This document shows, one piece after another, positions 13,701 to 27,200 of a DNA stretch of 64,000 nt (within the stretch, counting starts at the first letter, position 1; each line of letters opens with the position of its first letter). Position numbers and translations under genes: made by a program. Origin of the DNA: Heliopora coerulea (Eukaryota > Cnidaria > Anthozoa > Scleralcyonacea > Helioporidae). The notes under the pieces were generated by a model, which searched no databases, was not told the origin of the DNA, and saw only the letters and a program-made list of their open reading frames with translations. The stretch covers positions 2,232,001 through 2,296,000 of the forward strand of contig JASJOG010000008.1 in the NCBI GenBank assembly GCA_030142905.1. Reading direction: 5' to 3'.

Positions 13701-16700
13701 CATGAGTTTGTGAGTATTGGATTATCAAAAACAATTTTGAATTACATAGTACAATCACGGCAATTGATTGTATTTTTAAACACGATAGCGAGCTAGTAAA
13801 GAAGAGACCTGTTGCAGGTACAAACAATGCAAACCGCTGTTTATCATTTTCTCGTTGCCTCGGATACTCTGCCTTTCCAGCTCCGGTGTTTACATCACAT
13901 CGGATAACTTTTTGCAACAGTACAGAACCGTCCTGTTTACATTGTACATGGGAGCTTTTTGTACCGGCACAAAAATTCGTCCAGTACAGTGCAAATGCAG
14001 CCTTAAACGGATGTCGTACAGATCTCACCCTCTTCTAGGAATATCCTCTCGGGAATTATGTCCATTTAAACTGTTTATACTTTGATGAACAATTAAAGTT
14101 ATTGTTCAACCAAGGTGCGCGATATCGCTAGGTATATCGACTTGGGTAGGGCGAAATCACTTGAGATTTCGCGCCCGGAAGGGTGAAATGACAGGGGGGC
14201 GGGCGAGATCCTTATGACACCGGAACTTTGAGACAGGAATCCTAAGTGCAGTATGTCTTCAAAATTAGTGGTCCATGGAAGCAAGTGCACTTGCTTAAGT
14301 TACTTACTAATGGATATATTTCACGAAAAGTCTTTATATTTCTTTTGTAGTTGACCAAATTTACCATCTAGCATCACCAGCCTCCCCGCCACACTACATG
14401 TACAACCCAATAAAGGTAAGGTACAGCGAGACGCTGCGTATGTGCGGTTAACGTATTAATCCAGGCGTTAACCGACAGACATTGATAACGACAGGCGCAT
14501 TCAACAGATGAAATCTGCATGGCATTTTTATGTTTGCTTCTCACTGTGTATTTTAATGTAATCATTTAAATTTATGCATTTGTTTGTTTGTATGTTGGCT
14601 TGTATGTTTCTATGTTTGTTAGTTAATTTAGACAAATGAATACTGCAGTTGTTGACACCGAGATATGATTAGTTTTTATCTCTGATGTAGGTTATATTAT
14701 AATGTTTGCGAATCGTGGATATGTAATATCGAGATATTAGGCGGTAATTTGTGTGCAAAAAAGACCCAAGAGTCTCATTAGGTGGCGATTCGCATCAATT
14801 TTCGCCGGTTGTTTCGTCCGTGGCTCTTATCTATCGTAGTGATGAAACTACTAACACCGCAGTTTTGATCAATATCGGTTTGAACAGTTTTAAGCCGGCA
14901 GTTTTAGTTCGTCAGAATGGTATCCTTAAATTTCGCTTCATTTCTTTTGGTAAAATTTCGCTTCAAAACATCTTTGTAGATGAATTTTAGAACGATAAAT
15001 CCCAATTTGAGATTCCTTTTTGTCGTTCTACAAGTTACTCGCGAGTTACCTCGAGAACAAGATGCCGCACACGGTGCAGAGATTGAGTGATCGAACGACC
15101 ATACAGTGGAGTGATCTTTTTAGCAACCCAATTTATAATGCCAAAGCACTTGGAGTAGAAAAATAGCGTCGAAGAAGCAAAGCGCAGTGGATTCTTTCAA
15201 TGTAAACATGTTCAATTAATTAGCACGGGAGGTATTAAAAACTGGTGGACTGTTTTTGATGCTTTCTATAACGATTTCTTCGCGAGATATAGGGTAAAAA
15301 TTGCATGCTGGTAAGTGCTGCATGAATCCCACCATTTTAGTTCAGAATGCCAGAAAAGGCATCACAGGGATTTTAATTTTCAAAAATTACTAGTGGAACG
15401 TGCCATCGAGACACCTCTGTGGGGTTGGGGCATTTGGCCAATCGCAAAGTAGCAGTCGCCTATATTTACTTTTTGGCTGCCAATTTCAAAACTTAATAAA
15501 ATCCTGAAGACCAACTGTAATTCGAAATGAGATACTCTGTAAACCAAAATACGAGTCAAAATCAGCACAAAAATTTGAATTTGGTGAAATGGTCCGACGA
15601 TGACCTTGAAATAAAGTCGAAATAACAGTAATCCAACTTTTTGTCTTGATTTCAATTCAACTTTTTTTTTTCTTCAAGATATTTCTTTGTTGATTTTGAT
15701 TTGTCTTGAAATTCCCGCTGGTTTATACTGATTTGTATTCTTTTCGGTTTTTTAGACGATTAAAACAAATACTCTGGGAACGTTGAATATGTTAGGTGAG
15801 TGGATCAGAATACTGTGCCAAGGTGGATTTACAAGATACGATTGTCGTGAACGGTTGTTCGTTTTAATGTATCCAATTAACGCACTGAAGTCGTCAGGAC
15901 GTATTGCTGCATTAGTGAGCGAATCGTAAGCGGGAATTGGCCATTGAGACAGGACTGCATACACCAGGACGAACGATCGTATGCGACAGCCCTATCGTGT
16001 AAATGGGACCATGCAGATTAATAAAGTTATCTTGTCATACCTTTCCCTACATTTCTGGTTGAGCGTCTTGGTGGAACGAAAAATGAAAAAATCCGTAGGA
16101 ATCCCCCGAAAATATTTACTTTATCAGAGTTTGGCATTGTAAAAAGAATTTTATTTTTGAGAGTAGCCAAAGCACCCACAAATATTAAGGTAATTGCCAT
16201 TTATTGTCAATGACCACGCATTTAAGATCAAAGTGGTTTCCACTGCCATCATGTAGGAGACAAAGTGGGAAGCATTAACTCTTTCCCGGCGGGAGCTCTC
16301 CTGTTGACGAGTAAAATCGTCTTGCGTTAGCCTGAGCAAAATAGTAGAATTCTTATCCGCCGGAAAAGAGTTAGGAATAAGTTTCATGACCTGTTTCTTG
16401 AGCTCGCCATTTTGATCCTCTTCAGAACTTTGTTCAACATCAGAAAAAACTGCGATAGAATAAAACAAGAGGTTTGTTAACATGAATCAGAAATATGGAA
16501 TAAAGTTACAGCAAGAACGGACTTTAAACATATGAAAACATTGACTTGTCAGTTTTCACTAGAAAAATTCCTGTGACTAACTGAGATATTACCTTGGAAG
16601 CAGATTTTTTAAATGGGGATTTACTAGCTTTGGGAATGTGTCGGTCATACTTTAGAATGCAAACTAGGAGAGACTATTGCCCAAGAACTTAAAGTCGTAA

Positions 16701-18142
16701 ACATTCATTTTGTTTTTACCTAATCTCATAGACTATTCCCTTCTAATAAGTCGAATTCGCATGAATTTCAGCGTTTGCTCCACTCCTATCCTTTTGAGTT
16801 CTCTTCAATTTTATTGACGTCAAATTTGAAGAGTTACGCTAATCCTCCTGACCAGAACCGTCTACCATATTCTGGAATATAGATGTTTGTAATTTGACTG
16901 GCAGAATTTATTTCCCACATTGACCCATTATATCCAGAAGTAATGTCCTGCCACATAGGGCTAAGGATATATTCACGGTATGAGATTTCAATTTAGTGGT
17001 GCAGTGCCGTCACTCATAATCTTGTTTTATTGTTACTATGTTGTCTCATCTACTATATATTAAACTACTATAACTTTTACCTTCGTTCCTAAAGGACTGG
17101 CGAAGCGAGTTCGCGCCCGACTTTTACTTGCGTCAACATCTGAAGTTTATGGAGGTATGACGCATGTTTTTTTGTAGCTCTAACAATATTTCATACTCTG
17201 TACATTGTTGTTCGATGCCCTCTGTTAAGCTAAGCGAAAACCGAAATAATTTAAGGGTTATAATGCTGGTAATGGTGGAACACTTTACTTTGGGGGTGTG
17301 GAATTTAACATTTTTTTAACGAGATTTACGTACGTGCGAACTTGGCCGACAACTGTAACCTTTACATTTGTAAATTTGTCTCATCTTTTTTTTCACGGAT
17401 TCACGAATTTTTATGCTGGGCTTCCCATTCGAGTCTCAGCTCAATGGTTGAAACTTCTCGCAGGTCATCAGAGTTATGTCTTAGCTGGACAGTCATCTTG
17501 AGCTAGGAAACATTTTTTTGAGTGTGCAAACTCAATGAACGTATGACGATTTTTTGTTTGCATATGTTGTTAGAATTAAACTTCGAACTGCCGACGTATA
17601 TTCTGTTTTCAATGGGTTTTTTTTACCAACAATGAACGCCTTACTGTTAATAAGATAAACCAACGTTTCAGTTTGACATTCTAAGCAATTTACTAACTTT
17701 ATTACCATTTTATTTTTTATGTTTGTGTATGGCTATCTATAGACCCTGAGGTAAGTATAACCATGTGCCATTGCTCTTGACCAATGTAAATCTCCTCCAT
17801 AGACTGTCTCGTGGTGAATCATGGGAAACTAGTATTTACTTAAGGACCTGTGGGATCAGCTGATAAGGCAGGAACTTTTGTATTTATTTGACAAAGTAAA
17901 CCTGTCGACGACTGAATCCGAAGTTGCCAAAAGAGGAGAAACAGGAGAGGGAAAGAGAGAAAGAGAGAGAGAAAGCGAGAGAGAAAGCGAGAGAGAAAGA
18001 AAGAGAGAGAGAAAGAAAGAGAGAGAGAAAGAAAAGAGAGAGAGAAAGAAAGAGAGAGAGAAAGAAAGAGAGAGAGAAAGAAAGAGAGAGAGAAAGGAAG
18101 AGAGAGAGAAAGAAAGAGAGAGAGAAAGAAAGAGAGAGAGAA

Positions 18143-18207
<65 letters not shown>

Positions 18208-21200
18208 ACAAACAAAACAGACTAGTATTTGACCGAGCTGGACTCATTTTTATAAAAGATTATGCAGGCTCCTCTAACGGTGTGACCTTCCCATAATCTA
18301 TCATAATGCAAAGCCTGAAGAAGAGATAGAGCTATTCCCAGTATGAGTGGGTCATTGAAAATGTTAGTTCACATTGATAAATTCTTATTTATGACAGTGA
18401 ATTCCGATATCTAACAATTAAATCTGGCCAAGTAGAATTCACTGTAAATTATCGCTTTGATTACGGGTTCACTCTTATATACCTTAGCAAAGTACAGATC
18501 CCTAATGAAATTAGGCTAATATTCTTAAATTAGGCTAATATTTCTAAATTAGGCAGGTACCTATTTAAATTAAACTATTATTACTAACGTACACTTTTAA
18601 CTTAATGTTACAGCTCAATGTGCCACTGGCCATTTACCGTTTGATTTGAGGTATAGCATGTATTTATCTCTCTTCTTCTGACGTTCGTTTGCCATTTTCA
18701 TTTCTAATTATGACAGGTTCACCCTCAGCCAGAGCAATACTGGGGCCATGTAAATACAATTGGCCCAAGAGCATGTTATGATGAAGGCAAGAGAGTCGCC
18801 GAGACTATGTGTTACGCTTATGCTAGACAGGTTAGTATTGTAATAATAGTAATGGTACCAATAGCGATAACAATGACAATATTATTAAGGAAACCAACCA
18901 TATCTTGAAAAGATTTAAGGTAAGGTACAATAGAATTAAACGAACAACTGTAACAACAGTACTAAATCTGCTAAAAAAATGAATCACGAGAACTGCAAAA
19001 CAACTTTAACAAAACCGTAAAGGGCAGTGATGAGGCTCAGAGAGTCATTTGAGTTCATGGTCTACCAATTACCCCATCATTTATTAGTTGAAGATTTTCT
19101 ATTACTACTCCTGGATTTGGTGTTACAAGAGTGGTGATTGCGTTTTTAAGACTCGCGCAGCTATCAGGAAATATAAATTTAAATTTCTTAATATTTAGGG
19201 TAAGTTGGTTTGCTTACACAATCAAGGTCAAAGGTTACCTAGGATTCAGCTTCAGATACAGACTTAGGAGCTAAAAGCGAAATGGTGTCCTTAGTATGTG
19301 AAGTCACATTGCATTATTCAAGGACGTGAACACGGTAGGATGAAGAAAGAATATTGCACGAAAATTTTAAAGCTGCTCAAACTTGCTGCAAATCATTGCA
19401 AACCGTTGTACGAGAAAGTCCTTAACCAGATTTGTCAAAGATCACGTACATTGCTTTACGACAACTTCGACTTTGTAGAGTCCCTAAATCGTATTTATTT
19501 TTGATATACTTATTGAGCAAAAATGATAGCTCTTGTTTTTCCACTCGTTACCAAATTTAAACCTCACTAGATTGAAATAGATAGAAACCCCAGCAAGATA
19601 ACTAAAATATGCAGACTACTAATTTTCAACAACCAAGCACTGAATACTATTAGAAGTGGAAGGCAGGCTTCGGTTAGTGATTCGGGCAAAATCTGAAGCT
19701 AAACAATGTGGAGATTGAGACCATTTTGGGCGTCTGTATCACTCTTCTATTCACGATCATGTGGGATTCCACACGGCATTTTATCTTTGTTGTTGAGACA
19801 ATTCTCATGCATAAACATGTATAAAACATCAAAAAGAGAATTTTAGGGTAGTAAGTCAGTTTAAAAGCTTCAAAAAATTAAAGAAGCTTAAACGGAGGTA
19901 TTTTGAAGAAAATAAATGGCGAACTAAGAAAAAATGCGAAAAATAGTTGATGTCAAACAGAATATTATATTGAGCCACTGAAGTCGTTTTTTGGACAGTT
20001 CAGTAATTGGTAGCTAGCACACTTTATCAGGCTCCTATTGAAGTGTCTATTTTTGACCATATCCTCCGGAATAACAGAGACTTGTCTCCTTTATTCGGCT
20101 ATCAGTATAGTACCTCGACATTTTTTACGTTTTATGCCCGCCAAAGGACTAAGAGTGACGTTCAAGATGACCGCGTGGGAGACTAAAACTGACGTCCAAA
20201 AAGACCTCGATGTCCATAGCAACACTTTTTGCTTGCCCATCATCCCTAAATATATTATATTTAGAACACAGAAAATCGCTTGAATGTCTCTGTGCTTTTA
20301 TAAAAACACGAATGACGTAATTTTGGCAGTAAGAAACCGTGGTAGAAATACGAGGCGTATTCGAATGTTTTCAAAGACACGAAAGGTAATTTTTTCTCTT
20401 TTTTTTTTATAAAATAACTATAAACGTTTCGAGTTAGGGTGACGTCAGTCATGACTGTACTCTAATATATAATGGAGATTATCTGGACTTCGAGGGAAAA
20501 TACAGCTTGACCAATAAAGGCACGTGCGTAGAACACTTTAATTAACGCCAAGAAGCATACAGAGCGCACCCCTTAAAGATTGTGGGCTTGTCCTGTCCAC
20601 TTCACCCGTCTGGTTTACCCTCCCTTCCGCCAATATTGACGCCTCTGCAGGAACTAAGATCGTAGCCTATGCAAGCAAGAGAGTCACGATCAGAAAACTG
20701 TCTTCTTTCACAGGTTATCAGGTGCTGTCTTATTGCACCATTGGCTCAAAGTTTATTGTGTTGATGTTTCCTAAATCGACCTTAGATATACTTACTGTTT
20801 TACTGTTGATTTCTGTTTTAGGAAAAAGTGGAAGTTCGCGTTGCAAGGATATTTAATACTTTTGGAACAAGAATGCATATGAATGACGGTAGGAAACTTT
20901 AACGCCACGAGGCCGCTTGTTTGTATCGTTAAATGCAAATTTTTTTATAATACTGTAGTTACCTAAGGGAAAGAGAACCTCGCTTTCCTCTTGCACTTGT
21001 CTGTCCTGCTTAGCGATACAATGGTGGGCGGGCAACCATGCTCTTTTTTCTTAGTGATGTGAGTTTTTTAAAAGATGTCGTGATGGATTTGAACCACTGC
21101 ATGCAAAATTTCACTGTCATAATATTTTTTAGTCCCCAAATCAAACGTTAATGGTGTTTCTCCTCATTACAGGTCGAGTCGTTAGTAATTTTATTCTACA

Positions 21201-24200
21201 AGCTTTGGAAGGAAAACCCATTACCGTAAGTTATAGTTGTACATAATGAACATCAAGTTACTCGCCCTTAGCAAGTGACGAACTAAGGATGTTAACATTA
21301 AATTGATGGAAAAATTGATTGTTAGATGTATTGGAGTCTGGAGTTAAATACAAGGTTCTCTGAGTTTGACGATATCGTAGCAAGACAAAGGAAAATCTAA
21401 ATTGATGGAAATAATGTTTGTACGATTTTTGAAATCTAACGTTAAATACGAGGCTTTACGAGTTTGACGATATCGTTGCGAAACAAACGGAAATCTAGAT
21501 TGATGGAAATATCGATTGTTAGGTGTATTGTGGTCTGCAGCTATTACTTAAATACAAGGTTCTCTGAGTTTGACGATATCTTAGATAAACGAATGTTACC
21601 TTTAAGGAATCTTGAGCCTAAAACCTAAGCTGACGTCTACCGGTGGTAAGCATTGGGAAGATGGTGTTCATATGTTGGTGCGCAGGAACTTAGGCTCTAG
21701 TTCTTTCAGTACCTATAGGTGAACCTTAATTTCGGTTTTTAATGGAGACGTTGATTATTGGATTTACTTGCGTTAAAACTGCGGCAAAGGTGGCTAGTCC
21801 GTCGTATTAACTGCACTTTGCTTAGTCTTACTATCATAATGGTGAAACTTGGAGTCGCCATCTTTTCTTGATTGACTTTCAGCTATACATGATGAAGAAG
21901 GTTAATACATCACGTACGATGTATCAAAATTGTGACATGTAGTACCGAGGCTGAATGGCAGACTTCCATATTTGGTCGGGTTCTCTTTGTCTTTGGGTCT
22001 CTCTAAAGAGAAATTAAATTTATTATCCTCTTGTTCAGGTTAAAATATTTATCAATGATGTTATTATTGTAGCTTGGTAGATTATAATGTTCTTAATACG
22101 TACGCACTCAAGCTATTCTCTCAGAAAAACTTTTCTGAGTCCCTGACGGGAATCGAACCCGTAACCTTCTGATCGCCGGTGAGATGCTCTAACCATTGAG
22201 CTACACAGATTGATTGAGCTGCAGTTTGATTGGTTGTAGTAGCAGGCGGCTTGTTTCGATTTCTCACTGTGGTCTACGGAATTCAGAAAAAACTGACAGT
22301 CTAGTATTAGTATTCACCTCATGATTATATTTTTTAAGTTTTATTTTTTATTTCTTATTTTTATTTTTAATCTTATTCTAACTTCTTCAAAAATTTTACG
22401 ATATTTCAATGACCCTCTGATTAAATAATTATAAAAATTGAATAGAAATTGAAAACTTTTTTTTCGTTTCAAAAATGGCCTGCCACCTGCGACCTTGGAC
22501 ATATATCTTGAGGTTTTTACTTCTTGGACATATATCTTGAGGTTTTTACGGCTTTTTAGAGCTGTCTTTTGAAGTTTGAGGTAGCAATCTGTGGATTGAA
22601 CGAACACAGCCCATTACCACATGTTAGCTCAGTGTCTTTTTGTGCAAGCTTGGATCATTCCAAAATAAAGAAAATAGTTTAGAGTGACTGTCCTGATTGT
22701 CTTAACCATTTAACTGGGAATCGTAATCGAATGTACGTTTCCTACTGAAAGAATTTGTCGCTTAAAGTCATAAAACCAAGCTGATTTTAAAAAGCAAATT
22801 ATGTATAAGTAATGCTGTTAACCATTTTGTAATAAGGAGTGTTCGACGTCGTAAAATAAAATTGAATGTGGGTCGATCGCGCCTGCATTTTGGGCGTAAA
22901 CTCTTCTTAGGCACCAAATGACCGAGAGGTGGTTTCGGGCTTAAGTCGTGACAAGTGCAAAATCCTGCTATCTTAACAAAAATATCATTTTTTTATTTCA
23001 AGACTGGTATGACTGTCACCAATTCAAAATGTAACAACATTGCCGAAGCTTTAAATGATATGTCACTGATAATAAATGTTCCACCTTGCATATGTCGAAT
23101 CAATTCTACTGCGATAAACGGTTTACGATTCAGTAAATTGTCAAATGATTATTTCATTATTACAGATTTATGGAGAAGGTCAACAAACGAGGTCGTTCCA
23201 GTACGTCAGGTAAATTAGTTGATCATTCTGAAGCATAAGAGACTTATTCAGTAAAGTTGGCCCGAAGCTTCCATTTCCGCATTTCTTTGCGAACTTGAAA
23301 TAATTTCAGAACGATTACCCCACAGATTTGTGTGATTTTTAGCGAGTGAGAGAACAATAGCGAAATTAGCTATAGATCAGAAAGAAACTTGATGGTGCAG
23401 TGATTGATGTAGAGAGGGAGCGCTCAAAGTAGTTGGAATTGGACATCATTAATTGAAGCGACTGGAAACACCAGGTGGAAATCCAATTCCGATCATAAAT
23501 ATAAAATATTGAAAACATACTTAGAATTTAATAACGAACATTTCGTTGGTCAAGCCTGTAATATCGTCGAAGCAATGAGAAGTGTGATTACATGAGCTGT
23601 GCGTAGTGTTTAAAACAGAACCTTCACACGTTTTCAATGTGTCTTAAACAGCTTGCAAAACATACATCGTCGCGATCCTTATGAAATTAAACGTCGCTTG
23701 ACGGTTGATCGAACAACACCGAAGAAAAGCTACCAAAAGTCTAATGAGGATGGAAATTTTATACAAATGCATGCATGTCAGTATTCTTTAATTAAACGTT
23801 TGTAACAGAAAGATTTGTCTGCTATAAAGGCTTGGAAGTGGTCAAATGCACGCAACCAATGGAGAATATACTCAAGGGATATTGAGCTTGTGAATTGAAT
23901 ATCTTAGATGATTACGGAAATAGGATTTGGTATTGTGCTAAGATATTGGTAAGGGATATTCAGAACAAGAAGCGACAATAACAATGTCAAATATGCAAAA
24001 AAAAGTAGTATCGAATGGCACAGGTTGACCAGAGAAATCAACTGCGTGACCTTGAGAACCTTGAGCAACTGTGGGGACGATGCCATTAACTATCGATCAA
24101 AAATATTTAAGTTAATTTTGTTAAAAAGCGGTAGATTTTCAAAGCAAGTGGGTGAATGATTTTAAACTGGCCGTTTATTCGCAAGTATTAAATATTTATG

Positions 24201-27200
24201 TATAAAATTCACTCTTTCCAAGCTGTGGTGTTAAATTAAGCTATATACAGAAACAGATACTAACAATTACTTCTAACATTAGGGACTCGAAATTTTTCAC
24301 AAATGCTGTTTTCTTTAACACTGATATTAGCCAGAATAGAATTTTAAAGGACTGCCTTGGCAATGAGAATTTTTGTGCTAGTTCACTTATGACGAACCGA
24401 ACACGTTTCTCGTTAAAACTTCACAACCATAAGAACCCGGAAGAAGTGTATTTGATAGATTGTACGAGTACGTTAATTACTTCCTCTTAACGTTCCATTA
24501 ACAAATCATCAGTAGACTTTATAAAACCAAATAACTTTATCAACGATGAATGCTTTTTCATTTACAGTGACTTGGTCGATGGGCTGATTAAACTAATGAA
24601 TAGCAACGTTTCAACGCCTGTAAACTTGGTGAGTGATAATCATTTTAACTCGATAACAAACGATAAATAAACATGCCTAATTGAGGGAGATGTTACTGGT
24701 GTTTCGTGGAAAAGCCCCTAGCCAATTATGAAACACCTTCAGACGAAAAGCGTGGTGAAACTTCCAGCGGACTGGAAGTTTCCACAAAAGTTTCACACTT
24801 CTCGCTCCACAAAACTTTATACAACATCTCCGACGTGTCGCCAAAAGTTGTAAACACTTTGATGTCAACAAGTAAAGATTGAACAAGTTCTACGTTAACT
24901 CGCTTACAATAGCTTTCAAGGGCAGACTTTGTTTACGACGGTTTGCGATCGAACTATCGCAGGCTGTTTGACTATTTACGAGGAATGATTGTAAGGCAAA
25001 TGTCCGTTTTAATTATAACTCGTTAATCCATAAACACATACCACATCACGTATTTGTATTTTGATACCCAACGAAAACATGTAGGAAAATTGCCAGTGAT
25101 CTGAGTCACGTTTCTTAGCTTACATATTCAAAACAATGAAACAAACCTGCAATATATCTGTGGGAATCCTCATTTAAGACGCTAATTCGAACAATCATTG
25201 TATTTCATCAGGGGACTCCAAACATTCGGAACCAGCAAAAACTTTCGGGTTACACCCCTTGGTTTTTATTATTTTCTCGTGTTTGGAACCTTGATTAACC
25301 TCTCAAACTGGTGTTTAAACCATTACTTCTCCAAATGATTAATTCATAAGGAAATAAAAAAAGAACAGTTACGACTTTTAATTAAACGAACCTTTACCTC
25401 GTTTTTCTATCAAAATATTGATTCTTTTGAGAAAATAAACCAAACACTCGTGAGAGTGTTTAACTCTTTAACCAAACACCTCGAAGGTCGTCTGGAAAAA
25501 ACCTTTGCAACCCCTCGTTCTTAAATCACCGTACTTAATATTTAATCGTTGGTCGAACACTTTTCCACGTCTTTGACAGAATACGTCAAATAAGCTGACT
25601 GTCATTTTATTTCCAAGGGGAACCCAGACGAGTGGACGATCGAACACTTCGCTGTTATGATCAGAGATAGAGTTGGCAAGTATAGATATTAAAACCTTGT
25701 GTGTTTCTCTGCATGCATGAATATGTGTGGCAACTGGATTAAATTTGAGCGCACATGACAGACGGGCAAATGACCAAGTCTTTAGCGCTCTCCTTTGGCA
25801 TTTCCTTGGAAAATTCACCCTACAAAAACTTGTCCATGAGTAAAACTTTCCGGGATTATTTCTAAGCTTCGCGAGTTTCGTTTTCCTGAATTGCCATATC
25901 TAAACTGGCTTGAGAGATTCGTCATGAGTTTAAATGTAAAAAGTTAGAGAAAATGGTCAACAAAGCCGCTCTATAAATGTCATGATTTTAAAGAGGGAGA
26001 CCGACATGAAATCTCTAATGAACTGTGCGCAGAGGTCAACATGGGCGTAAATCCATGGAACACGGTGGGGAGGGAATGATTTTTAGTTTTCAGGCCGAAA
26101 ATATTTATCTCATTCGGGTGTCCTGGCGTTATATGAAGGTCCTCTTGGGGGATCTGGTAGAAAGAAAGCGTGCCGCAAGATCATCGTTCCTGAAAATGAC
26201 TTACGTTGGAAATCTAGCAGATAAATATGGCTATAATGGCTGTGTATGATAGCGAAAAATGATGCGACGTATAAGGCTTCTCTCCTTTTCGTTTTTTTTA
26301 ATAACCCAAACCAGTAGACTTGGGCGTTCACGTTTCTGGTAAAGAGTAGAGGAGGGGATATACCCCATTCTCCGGGGATTAACGCCACTCTAGGTTAAAC
26401 TTTACTGTAACGAGTAACTGTAACAAACAGGAAATTGCTTGAGTGTCTCTGTGCTGTGATAGAAACATGAATGACGTCATTTCAACCGGAAAAATGCCTA
26501 GTGAAAATACGAGGCGTACTCAAGTGCTTTCTGGTATTTTTCCGGGTGAAATGGTGTCATGAATGTTTCTATCACAGTAAAGAGACACGTAAAATATTTT
26601 CTATTTGTTCTATAAAATAACCAAGGTTTTTTCGAGTTTTCGTGACGTCATCCATGTCTTTGTACTTTATTAAAGAATGAAAGTGACTTCACATGTGTGT
26701 GTTTTAGATAAAGAGGTTCTCCGAACTTTTAATCGTTATTTTTCTTGAGGTCTCAACTCGTTGCTTCTGCTTTTCTTCAGAAGTGAGAGTTTGATGGTTC
26801 GTCGGATGTTTTGGTGCGATCGGTCACGTAACTCTGTGACTGCAATCTCTGTGAGCGGCTGATTGGTTTGCGACGATGTGATTGGCTGTTGGATCCAGTG
26901 GATAGCTTTGATTGGTCGTCGTTTCAAGAGAAACCGTGGTAGAGGGTTTTTACTTTTCCGTAGAGTGTTGAGTGTTCGTCGTAGGCTCTACGAAACATGC
27001 CCGCGAATTTATAGAAGCCTGCTACAGCATGCACAGATTTGCCTTCAATCGCCACGTAGACAAAGTCCAAAATTCATCATCAACTCCAATCATCAATTTC
27101 CATAAAAGAACCCACACGACGAACACCCAATACTGTGCGGAAAAGGAAAAACCCTCTGTCAGGGTTTCTCCTGAGACGACGACCAACCAAAGTCATTCAC

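Noticed and set aside
17840..18247. Long Ser/Leu and Arg/Glu/Lys ORFs on both strands
   Set aside because: They are translations of the GAAAGA/GAGAGA microsatellite.
22139..22210. A tRNA gene
   Set aside because: The acceptor stem is broken and U33 is missing; the same head occurs in SINEs at 31.0 kb.
24421..24460. AGAACCCGGAAGAAGTG as the missing UXS1 GNPEE exon
   Set aside because: It lies before exon o and lacks the following TILEFA-like codons; the exon at 25618 fits in sequence, length and phase.
25468..25818. 116-codon minus-strand ORF
   Set aside because: It is antisense to UXS1 exon p; the plus strand has the homologous GNPDEW... exon with matching phase, so this ORF is a shadow.
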